From Verrucomicrobiota bacterium (GTDB lineage Bacteria > Verrucomicrobiota > Verrucomicrobiia > Opitutales > Opitutaceae): 11,622 nt of DNA. A program made the translations under genes and the position numbers. The stretch is from the NCBI GenBank assembly GCA_023446865.1, contig JAEXPL010000092.1, positions 1 to 11,622 of the forward strand, written 5' to 3'. Shown here piece after piece: positions 5,187 to 11,622 of the stretch. The notes below the pieces were generated by a model that saw only the letters and a list, made by a program, of their open reading frames with translations, searched no databases and was not told the DNA's origin. How positions within the stretch are numbered: the stretch's first letter is position 1; each line of letters starts with the position of its first letter.

Positions 5187-8100
5187 CTATCCGCGGTAGA
5201 GCGGGTCGAGACCGAGGGAGCCGTAGAGGGAGTCGAGGTGGGCCTTGTTGCGGAGGTGGGCGAGTGTCTCTTGGGCGCGGTCGAGACGGCTGGCGATGCC
5301 GAGGCGTTCGGCCTCGTCGCGGTGGCTGGCGCGAGCGAGGAACGACTTCAGGTAGGCCACGTGGCGTTTCCACAGCGCCTCGTCGGCGAGCTGCTTGCGG
5401 GTGAGGCGGTCGTGGTACCAGTCGCTGGAGAGCACGGCTTCGCGGGTGAAGAGCTGGCGCACGGCCGGGTCGGCGAGCGTGCGGCCCTCGTACTGGCCGT
5501 CGCGCATGATGTGCAGCAGCGCACGCAACGGCGGGCAGGCGCCCTCGATCGAGGCGTCCTCGAAATACTGGGCGGCGACGCGGCGCATGGTGACGAGGAT
5601 CGTCTCCATGCTCTGGGCATACACGGCGGCATCCTGCTCCTCCGGGCGGAGCATGTCGGAGGTGAAGACGAGCTGCGGGCTGGTGAAGACGCGGCCGAAG
5701 AACGCGTTGACGAAGCGCTCGGTGACGCGCCAGCCCAGCAGGCTGGCGGGCAGCGTGCGGCCGTCGTGCGCGAAGTCGGCGCAGCGTTCGAGGAAACGGT
5801 GCTCGATGAGCCAGGCCGGGTTCTGCTCCTCGGGGCTCATGCGGGCGAAGACCTCGGGGACGAGCAGCGACACGTCGTGGTCGGTGCGGCGGCGCGGGCC
5901 GATGGTGCCGGCGGTGGTGACGAACGGGTTGGCGTTGGTCAGCGCCATCGCGACGAACGCGTTGTTGAGGTCGGTGATCGGGCAGAGGGCGTTGAAGGGG
6001 CCCTTGGTCAGCGCGCCCTCGCTGCCGGCGCCGGTGGTCGAGGGCGACTTGCCGGTCATGCTGGTGATGACGTCGGCGAAGAACTCGGGGAGCTCGAGGT
6101 GGTGGATCGGGCTGTAGCAGCAGAGCGGAGGCACGCCCTTCTCCGGGCCGTTGGCGCGGCGGCCGGGCAGGAGGATCGAGACCGGCACATGGAGCGGCTG
6201 GCCCTCGGGGATGCGCCGGGCCAGGCGCATGGTGGTCCGGCGCAGGTAGACCTCGGCGGGCTGGAGGAGGTCGGGCCGGATCTGGAGGTAGCGCGGGTTG
6301 GCGGAGGGCTTGCCGTTGACTAGGCGGGGCTGGTGGGGCGAGACGAAGGCGGAACCTTTGCCGTCCTCGGCCACGGCGCGGATGAGGCGCTGGATCGGCG
6401 GCGTGAACTGCTCGAAGCCGATGGTGTCCTTGATCAGCTCCCAGGCCTGGGCGCGGGAGAGCGGCTCGTAGTTGGAGAAGAAGTTGCCCGGGCCGGACAT
6501 GTCCAGCTCGGTCTGCTTGTCGTAGCCGCGGTGCACGGCGTCGTCGGGCCGCTGGAAGAGGCGGTATTCGCAATTCCGGACGAGTTTGACCGAGCCCGCG
6601 GGCTGGTCGGGGCGCAGGCCGGTGAGGGCCGTGGTCGGGACGACGATGGAGGCGGTGATGTCGTCCTCGGTCTGGACCTTGGCGGCGGGGTGAAAGTCCT
6701 TGCGCAGGGAGAAGACGCGCCAGGAACCGTCGGCCGCGTAGCCGACGCGCAGGCAGGTGGAGAGGAGCTTGCGGCGGCCGAGCTTGAGCTCGTTGCCGGG
6801 GACGCCGTTGATGATGTCGACGCCGAAGCGGCTGCGCCAGTTGTCGCCCCACTCGGGCTTGTGGAAGCGTTTGACGGTGAAGACGAGGTCCTTGATGTGC
6901 TGCGGGATCGCGAGCAGCCAGGCGTTGTACTCGTCGGTGAACTCCTCGTGGTTGGGCGTGAGGAGCTTGATGACGGAGCCGAGCGAGCGCGCCGCGCCGA
7001 GGATGGGGCGGCTCGGGGTCGTCTTCATGAACTCCGGTTTGAAGCGCGTGGAGTAGTCCTTCTTCAGGATCGCCTCGACCTCGTCGAAGTCCTTCTGGAA
7101 GTCGGCGACGAAGACCGGGCCGAAGAGGATGGCGTCGGAGATGGACTTGGAGATCTCGCTCTTGCCGCCGCCGGAGACGGTGCAGGGCTTGTGGCAGAGC
7201 CGGCCGTCGGCGATGGTGCCGACGAGGCGCCAGGAGCGGCCGCCCTCGGGCTTGTGCATGCGCCCGGTGTAGCCCCACGGATACACGTAGAGCTCGCCCG
7301 GGGCGAGGCGGAGCGACTGCTCCTTGCCGTCGTGGGTCCAGAGCACGCGCTGGGTGGCAAGGTCGAAGCGGGAGTTGCCCGGCACGTAGACGATGTGCGG
7401 GTGGGTCTTGTCGAACGCGTGGCCCTCGGGGCAGTAGCGCGCGTTGTGGCCGAGGACGACGGCCATGTCCTCCATCGTGCGCGGGGGATGCGGGAAGTGG
7501 GTGTCCCAGGTGTAGTCCTCGCCGAGGTCGTAGCTCGGGAACGCGAGTGTGCCGCCGGAGTGCTCTTCCTCGGCGAGGCCGAAGAGGTTGGCGGAGTAGC
7601 TGATCTGGGTCTTCACCTCCTTCTTGCAGTAGCCGAAATAGTTGTCGGCGATGAGGGTGACGATGACGCCGTTTTCGTCGCGGGCGCAGAGCTTGAAGGC
7701 CTGGCCGCCGTTGTAGAGCTCCTCGGGTGTCTTCCACGCCATGCCGTCGCGGCGCTGGCGGTCGGTGGCCTGGTCCCAAGCGGGCAGGCCGAGGTCGATC
7801 TTCTTTGCGCCGATCAGATGCGGGGCGAGGATGACGCAGCCGGTGTGGCCGGTCCAATGGTCGGGATCGAGGCCGGCGTCGTTGCGGGGGAGCGCGGGGT
7901 CGCCGGCGTTGCCGAAGATGCTTTCGACGAAATCGAGGTTCGCGACGAGGCTGCCCGGCGCGAAGAAGCGGATCTCCATCGCTTTCTCGGGCGAGACGCC
8001 GTCGACGGCGGGCACGACCACCGGGCGCAGCAAGAGCGAGACGAAGCAGTGCGCCGGTGTTTTCTGGGTGGCGGTGAACGGCAGGAGTGTCAGCTCCTCC

Positions 8101-8657
8101 GGCGGTTGGAGCGCGAGGGCGAAGAGGCGGGCGAAGGTCTCGCGCGGCACGGCGAGCTTGTCGGCCGGGATGGGCAGGCCGCCCTCGGCGACGTGGAAGA
8201 CACCGGCGGTGGTGCGGCGGTCGGCCTTGGGGTTGTGCAGGATGCCGTTGGCGAGACGGTGGCTCGAGAGGATGGGGGAGACGTGGGTGTCGCGGTCCGG
8301 CGGGAGGGAGAGCAGGCGGGCGAGTCCCCAACGATCGAGCACGAAGCTTTGGCTGGGCAGGCGCACGGGCACGCCGGGCGGGAGGGCGTTTTCGAGGTAG
8401 CGCTCGAGCCAGTCCTGGATGCGGCGGTCGGCCGGCGCGAGGTAGCTGCTGAGCAGACGGTTCTTCTCGAGGTGGTTGGCGAGGAGCGCCTGCGCGATCT
8501 CCTGGAAGCCCGGATCGTCGCCGCTGGCGCTGGGCACGGAGAAGCCGAGGGCGGCCAGCTTGAGCTGGATGTAGCGGACGAGCTTCTGCTCGTTGCTGGA
8601 ATCCGAGGAGACCGGATCGAGGCCGATCGCGGCGAGGGAGGGCGGCAAGGCGTTCAT
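5187..8657 (-). CDS. Probable PPi-dependent phosphoenolpyruvate carboxykinase (large PEPCK family)
   Basis: The product has 1156 residues, soluble, with no signal peptide. ATP- and GTP-PEPCKs have 500-650 residues. The pyrophosphate-type enzyme described from Entamoeba and Propionibacterium is about twice that, which fits. It would interconvert PEP + CO2 + phosphate and oxaloacetate + pyrophosphate in central carbon metabolism. The motifs follow PEPCK order. NYFGYCKKEVK (339-349) recalls GNSLLGKKC, whose Lys binds Mn. SGGGKSEIS (495-503) recalls the P-loop ACGKTNL. Asp519 (VADF) lies exactly 20 residues after Lys499, the spacing I remember for the metal-binding Asp pair. LLPGRRANG (829-837) recalls FGGRRPAG with its catalytic Arg. 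TSMTGKSPSTTGAGSEGAL (865-883) and TKGPFNAL (884-891) recall the SEATAA and HDPFAM segments. The start gives MNALPPSLAAIGLDP; no Shine-Dalgarno is visible. The family call is firm on motif order; the PPi subtype rests on length and recall. Confidence 0.75.
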   Translation of the reverse strand: MNALPPSLAAIGLDPVSSDSSNEQKLVRYIQLKLAALGFSVPSASGDDPGFQEIAQALLANHLEKNRLLSSYLAPADRRIQDWLERYLENALPPGVPVRLPSQSFVLDRWGLARLLSLPPDRDTHVSPILSSHRLANGILHNPKADRRTTAGVFHVAEGGLPIPADKLAVPRETFARLFALALQPPEELTLLPFTATQKTPAHCFVSLLLRPVVVPAVDGVSPEKAMEIRFFAPGSLVANLDFVESIFGNAGDPALPRNDAGLDPDHWTGHTGCVILAPHLIGAKKIDLGLPAWDQATDRQRRDGMAWKTPEELYNGGQAFKLCARDENGVIVTLIADNYFGYCKKEVKTQISYSANLFGLAEEEHSGGTLAFPSYDLGEDYTWDTHFPHPPRTMEDMAVVLGHNARYCPEGHAFDKTHPHIVYVPGNSRFDLATQRVLWTHDGKEQSLRLAPGELYVYPWGYTGRMHKPEGGRSWRLVGTIADGRLCHKPCTVSGGGKSEISKSISDAILFGPVFVADFQKDFDEVEAILKKDYSTRFKPEFMKTTPSRPILGAARSLGSVIKLLTPNHEEFTDEYNAWLLAIPQHIKDLVFTVKRFHKPEWGDNWRSRFGVDIINGVPGNELKLGRRKLLSTCLRVGYAADGSWRVFSLRKDFHPAAKVQTEDDITASIVVPTTALTGLRPDQPAGSVKLVRNCEYRLFQRPDDAVHRGYDKQTELDMSGPGNFFSNYEPLSRAQAWELIKDTIGFEQFTPPIQRLIRAVAEDGKGSAFVSPHQPRLVNGKPSANPRYLQIRPDLLQPAEVYLRRTTMRLARRIPEGQPLHVPVSILLPGRRANGPEKGVPPLCCYSPIHHLELPEFFADVITSMTGKSPSTTGAGSEGALTKGPFNALCPITDLNNAFVAMALTNANPFVTTAGTIGPRRRTDHDVSLLVPEVFARMSPEEQNPAWLIEHRFLERCADFAHDGRTLPASLLGWRVTERFVNAFFGRVFTSPQLVFTSDMLRPEEQDAAVYAQSMETILVTMRRVAAQYFEDASIEGACPPLRALLHIMRDGQYEGRTLADPAVRQLFTREAVLSSDWYHDRLTRKQLADEALWKRHVAYLKSFLARASHRDEAERLGIASRLDRAQETLAHLRNKAHLDSLYGSLGLDPLYRG

Positions 8658-8944
8658 GCGGAAGGAGGCGGAACGGACGGAAGGGCCGTGGAGCGCCTCT
8701 AGATCGGCGGAAAGTCCGGCCGGTTGAGGCGAGCGGGTAGGTTCTGCGCGGGAAAGGCAGTGTCAAAAACGATAGCGGCCCATGAGGGGAAAGAATGGGC
8801 ACCGGTGGCGGATTGGTGCATTGCTCTAACGACAGAAGAAAGCGGCAACGGAAAGCGGGTTGAGCCGCGGACGCGCCGGGACCAGCCTCCCGCTTTTTCC
8901 CAACCCCTGTTTCGCGTCCCCCCGTCAACGCCTTCCCGCCCGCC
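8658..8944. other. Divergent intergenic control region
   Basis: These 287 bases separate the minus-strand PEPCK-like gene from the plus-strand permease gene and must hold both promoters. On the minus strand a perfect TTGACA lies at 8766-8761, about 95-100 bases before the PEPCK-like ATG, but no good -10 follows at 16-18 bases (GAACCT or AACCTA). On the plus strand TCTAAC (8825-8830) matches four of six -10 positions without a clear -35. No tRNA, riboswitch or convincing small gene is visible. Confidence 0.35.
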
Positions 8945-10303
8945 ATGTCCCACTCCGCTCCCTCCAGTTCCGACGCCAACGCCGCTACCGGTATCTGGTC
9001 CGCCGCTATCGGAGGCAAACGTCCGATCTTCTGGGTCCCAACCCTCTATCTCGCGATGGGCATCCCCAACGCGACGGTTTCGCTCGTCTCCAAGATCATG
9101 TACAAGAATCTTGGGATCACCAACGAGGATATCGCGCTCTACACCGGCCTGATGTATCTTCCGTGGGTCCTGAAGCCGCTGTGGTCTCCGTTCATGGAGC
9201 CCTACTTCACCAAACGCCGTTGGGTGATCAGCATGCAGTTCCTGATGGCGGTGATGGTCGGTCTCGTTGCGTTGGTGTTGCCGATGCCCGATTTCTTCCG
9301 GCTCTCCTTGGCGCTCTTATGGGTCACGGGTTTCGCCTCGGGCACCCAGGACATCGCGGCCGACGCCGTTTACCTCACGACGCTTCCCCCGCGGCTCCAG
9401 GCGAAGTTCACCGGGATTCAAGGGATCTGCTGGAACGCGGGAGCTCTCCTTGCCTCGGGCCCGCTGGTCATGGTGACCGGAATCATGCACCAGAAGTTCG
9501 GGTACGGTTGGGCTCAGGCTTGGATGGTGGTGATGGGCTTGCTCGCCCTCACTCTCGCAGGTCTCGGCTGTTGGCATCTGCGCCATCTCCCGGAAGGGGA
9601 GCCTTCCTCGATGCACGGGGGCGGAATGCGCGGGGCCTGGACCGCGTTGAAGGAATCCTGGGTTTCGTTCTTCCAGAAGAAGAGCATCTGGATGATGCTC
9701 GCGGTCGTGTTCGTCTACCGCTTCGGCGAGGGCTTCATCGAGAATTTCGGAGCGCTCTTTCTCATGGATCCTCGCGCGGTCGGGGGCTTGGGTTTCGACA
9801 ACATCGCCATCGGCACCATCTACAACACGTACGGAACCATCGGCTTTCTCGCTGGCGCGTTGCTTGGCGGCTTTTTCTCCGCGCGCTTCACCTTGCGCCG
9901 TTCGTTCGTCTTTCTCGCGATCGCGCTGAATGTGCCACACCTGACCTACTATTTTCTCAGCCATGCCATGCCGGAGAATATGGCATTGGTGTCGTTGGTG
10001 GTGATGATCGAGAAGTTCGGGTTCGGGTTCGGCTCTGTCGGCCACATGCTCTATATGATGCAACAGATTGCTCCGGGGCCGTTCAAGATGACGCACTACG
10101 CTTTTGCCACGGGTGTGATGGCGCTCACGAAGATGTCCACCGGCCCCTTGAGTAAGTATCTCTACATCTTCACTGACAAGAGCTACCCGGACTTCTTCTT
10201 CTGGGTCTTGGTGGCGTCTGTGCCTCCGATCATTTTCGCTTGGTTCGCTCCGTTTCCGCATTCGGACCACGACAACGTGCGCGGCGGACCAGCGGGCCAC
10301 TGA
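8945..10303 (+). CDS. Major facilitator superfamily permease, AmpG-like
   Basis: The product has 452 residues with about twelve membrane segments in two halves, split by a loop at about 214-245. The N-terminal half has GLMYLPWVLKPLWSPFMEPY (68-87) and FASGTQDIAADAVYLTTLP (130-148). These fit the AmpG/SLC33-like branch, where the second motif follows the pattern SQDIxxDA. AmpG proper imports anhydro-muropeptides for cell-wall recycling. In this lineage similar permeases also lie in carbohydrate loci, so the substrate is open and I do not assign ampG. The protein sits in the inner membrane and is probably proton-driven (inference). The ATG at 8945 gives a short polar N terminus before the first helix; no ribosome-binding site is seen. 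More codons end in A or T than in its neighbours. A TolB-like gene follows on the same strand after 156 bases. Confidence 0.86.
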   Translation: MSHSAPSSSDANAATGIWSAAIGGKRPIFWVPTLYLAMGIPNATVSLVSKIMYKNLGITNEDIALYTGLMYLPWVLKPLWSPFMEPYFTKRRWVISMQFLMAVMVGLVALVLPMPDFFRLSLALLWVTGFASGTQDIAADAVYLTTLPPRLQAKFTGIQGICWNAGALLASGPLVMVTGIMHQKFGYGWAQAWMVVMGLLALTLAGLGCWHLRHLPEGEPSSMHGGGMRGAWTALKESWVSFFQKKSIWMMLAVVFVYRFGEGFIENFGALFLMDPRAVGGLGFDNIAIGTIYNTYGTIGFLAGALLGGFFSARFTLRRSFVFLAIALNVPHLTYYFLSHAMPENMALVSLVVMIEKFGFGFGSVGHMLYMMQQIAPGPFKMTHYAFATGVMALTKMSTGPLSKYLYIFTDKSYPDFFFWVLVASVPPIIFAWFAPFPHSDHDNVRGGPAGH

Positions 10304-10320
10304 TGAGGTCTGCGCTACCT

Positions 10321-10357
10321 CGCCAAGAGCTGTCCCGGCAGCTTCCCGGCTTTGGCG
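10321..10357 (+). terminator. Nested stem-loop after the permease gene
   Basis: An outer pair, CGCCAA (10321-10326) with TTGGCG (10352-10357), encloses an inner perfect stem, AGCTG (10328-10332) with CAGCT (10339-10343), with a TCCCGG loop. It begins 17 bases after the permease stop codon. No T run follows, so it may be a rho-independent-like pause or a 3'-end stabiliser rather than a strong terminator; read-through to the next gene remains possible. Confidence 0.35.
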
Positions 10358-10368
10358 ACAGGGGCGGG

Positions 10369-10391
10369 GAATCATAAGCGGGTAATGATTC
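10369..10391. promoter_or_regulatory. Candidate operator: seven-base inverted repeat
   Basis: GAATCAT (10369-10375) and ATGATTC (10385-10391) are perfect inverted half-sites separated by nine bases, with centres 16 bases apart. They lie in an otherwise GC-rich spacer, 69 bases before the start codon of the TolB-like gene. Half-site length and spacing suit a dimeric helix-turn-helix repressor. No regulator gene is present in the window, so the binding protein is unknown. Confidence 0.4.
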
Positions 10392-10459
10392 GGCCGGTCC
10401 GGGGACGGTTTTCCGTTTGGCAGCCTCGCGGCTTTCGCTGTCCCCTCGAATCCACCCCT

Positions 10460-11622
10460 ATGACACCCGCCCCGTCCTCCGTTTCCACCCATTGCGGTCT
10501 CGCGCCGTTCTCCCACGTCGCCGATTTCGGCGCCGTGTCGGCCCCTGGCGAGGCCTCCTTTGATCTCGTGCAGCAGGAGTTCACGCTGCGCTCGGATGGT
10601 CCCCTCGGCGGTGTCGGGGACACCGGGCTGCTGGTGTGGCGACAGCTGCGCGCCGGCTGCATCCTGCAGGCGCTGACTACTCTTCCGGCGGGTGGCACGG
10701 CCGGCCTCGTGATCCGAGGTGACCTCGAGCCGCTGGGACCGGCGCTCGCCGTGGTTCGGCAGGCGGGAGGGGCGACGTCTATCCGGGTCCGCCGAACGGC
10801 GGGCGGAACGGTCGAGGAAATCCGGCTCGCCGACGACTCTGCCGACATGCTCCAACTGGAGCAGCGCGGCAGCGATGTTGTCGTCTCGGTCGCGAGATTC
10901 GGAGACCTGTTCTCCCGGCATGCCTGCCACGGGCTCGCGTTTGGCGCGGAGGTCGTTTGGGGCCTCATGGCCGGTGACGGCGAGGCGCGCTTTCGCAACG
11001 TCCGCCTCGTCCGCCCGGCACCGGCCAACTTCCGCCCCTACCACGACTATATTGGGAGCGAGCTCGAGTTGATCGACGCCACCACCGGTCGCCGGACCAT
11101 CATTCATCACGAGGACGACTCGCTGCAGGCGCCGAACTGGACGCCCGATGGCGCCGCGCTCATCTGCAACCGCAACGGCCGCCTCTGGCGCTTCGACCTC
11201 GCCACCCGTGCCATGGCGCTTCTCGACACCGGCGACCAGGTGAAGAACAACAACGACCACGCGATCTCGTTCGGCGGAACGACGCTCGGCATCAGCAGCG
11301 GCGACACCTCCCGCGTCTATACCGTGCCGATCGGCGGCGGCCAGCCGAAGCTACTGACCCCCGAAGGCCCCTCCTATTTCCACAGTTGGTCGCCCGACGA
11401 CAAATATCTGATCTTCACAGCGGCCCGTGGCGGCTGCGGCCCGCTCATGAACCTCTACCGCGTACCGGCGGCCGGCGGACCGGAGGAACGACTCACCAAC
11501 ACGCCCGGCGCCTTGGACGACGGCAGCGAGTACTCGCCGGACGGGCGCTGGATCTACTTCAACTCCACCCGCACCGGCCGCATGCAGATCTGGCGCATGC
11601 GCCCCGACGGCAGCGGCCAGGA
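10460..11622 (+). CDS. TolB/PD40 beta-propeller protein with N-terminal sandwich domain (3' end cut by window)
   Basis: The frame is open from the ATG to the right edge: 387 complete codons, then two bases. Residues about 15-187 look like a beta-sandwich of the DUF1349/laminin-G-like type (ADFGAVSAPGEASFDL near the start, TAGLVIRGDLEPLG at 80-93, ARFRNVRLV closing). From about 198 come PD40/TolB blades: APNWTPDGAALICNRNGRLW (224-243), NNNDHAISFGGTTLGISSG (263-281), FHSWSPDDKYLIFTAARG (307-324) and SEYSPDGRWIYFNSTRTG (356-373). TolB-like propellers of this kind usually have about six or seven blades, so roughly 100 residues may be missing. It is not a true Tol-Pal TolB: no signal peptide is visible and the fused N domain differs. 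Related proteins are common near sugar-use genes and may bind or process carbohydrate, but no catalytic residues are assigned. No ribosome-binding site precedes the ATG. It may be co-expressed with the permease upstream. Confidence 0.8.
   Translation, partial: MTPAPSSVSTHCGLAPFSHVADFGAVSAPGEASFDLVQQEFTLRSDGPLGGVGDTGLLVWRQLRAGCILQALTTLPAGGTAGLVIRGDLEPLGPALAVVRQAGGATSIRVRRTAGGTVEEIRLADDSADMLQLEQRGSDVVVSVARFGDLFSRHACHGLAFGAEVVWGLMAGDGEARFRNVRLVRPAPANFRPYHDYIGSELELIDATTGRRTIIHHEDDSLQAPNWTPDGAALICNRNGRLWRFDLATRAMALLDTGDQVKNNNDHAISFGGTTLGISSGDTSRVYTVPIGGGQPKLLTPEGPSYFHSWSPDDKYLIFTAARGGCGPLMNLYRVPAAGGPEERLTNTPGALDDGSEYSPDGRWIYFNSTRTGRMQIWRMRPDGSGQ

Noticed and set aside
6333..8702. A 789-codon open frame antisense to the PEPCK-like gene
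   Set aside because: Low-complexity Glu/Gly/Val/Asp-rich translation, an artefact of strong G/C third-position bias on the opposite strand.
8699..8953. A possible 84-residue gene on the minus strand in the divergent spacer
   Set aside because: It overlaps the permease start, has no ribosome-binding site or recognisable motif, and its codon use differs from genuine genes here.
5065..9018. A very long open frame (about 1317 codons) on the minus strand, overlapping the PEPCK-like gene in another frame
   Set aside because: Its translation is almost entirely Arg, Pro, Ala, Gly and His with no domain pattern. It is the expected shadow of a GC-rich gene; the alternative frame has coherent enzyme motifs.
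9317..11260. A 647-codon antisense frame across the permease and TolB-like genes
   Set aside because: It crosses two well-supported genes and an intergenic region, and its composition is charge-rich without any domain.
1..11622. CRISPR array, tRNA, rRNA, transposase or phage genes
   Set aside because: Looked for on both strands. There are no regularly spaced direct repeats of 25-40 bases, no tRNA-like cloverleaf stretch with a GTTCGA-type arm in context, and no recombinase or transposase motifs in the supported genes.

Overview
The window is GC-rich (about two thirds G+C by eye) with strongly G/C-biased third codon positions. It carries ten protein genes and no RNA gene, insertion sequence or CRISPR array that I can see. 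The gene content suggests Verrucomicrobiota, probably family Opitutaceae. The pointers are a stand-alone double TonB C-terminal-domain protein, an anti-sigma-like/CpxP-like gene pair, a TolB-type propeller with an N-terminal sandwich domain, a very large PEPCK-like enzyme, and an intergenic spacer with a seven-base period. This assignment is inference: there is no marker gene, and another GC-rich member of the PVC group is possible.

Left part (1-2540). A G-tract-rich segment at the left edge lies beyond the 3' end of a two-gene minus-strand unit. That unit encodes a small membrane protein resembling an anti-sigma factor and a CpxP/Spy-like extracytoplasmic helical protein, joined by a GTGA overlap. 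The divergent plus-strand gene is aat, leucyl/phenylalanyl-tRNA-protein transferase. It converges on an exported TonB-family protein, and a strong intrinsic terminator on the TonB side separates the two.

Middle part (2731-5054). A secreted protein joins a two-motif beta/gamma-crystallin domain, with both calcium-site signatures, to two DUF4214-like helical repeats. It is convergent with guanylate kinase (gmk), and the two stop codons abut with no spacer. Upstream of gmk on the same strand are a six-helix membrane protein, whose start codon lies in a hairpin, and a small Cys/His-containing protein. These three could form one minus-strand unit.

Right part (5055-11622). A period-7 spacer of about 105 bases follows the 3' end of a 1156-residue protein. 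I identify this protein as a probable pyrophosphate-dependent phosphoenolpyruvate carboxykinase, from its size and from PEPCK-like catalytic motifs in the expected order and spacing. Divergent from it is an AmpG-like major facilitator permease. This is followed on the same strand by a TolB/PD40 beta-propeller protein cut by the right edge; the two may belong to one uptake or catabolic locus.

Most of the window is chromosomal housekeeping plus lineage-specific genes. I see no clear new multi-gene system. The items most worth following are the PPi-PEPCK candidate, the phased heptamer spacer, the crystallin-DUF4214 fusion, the sigma-less anti-sigma/CpxP pair and the start-codon hairpin.
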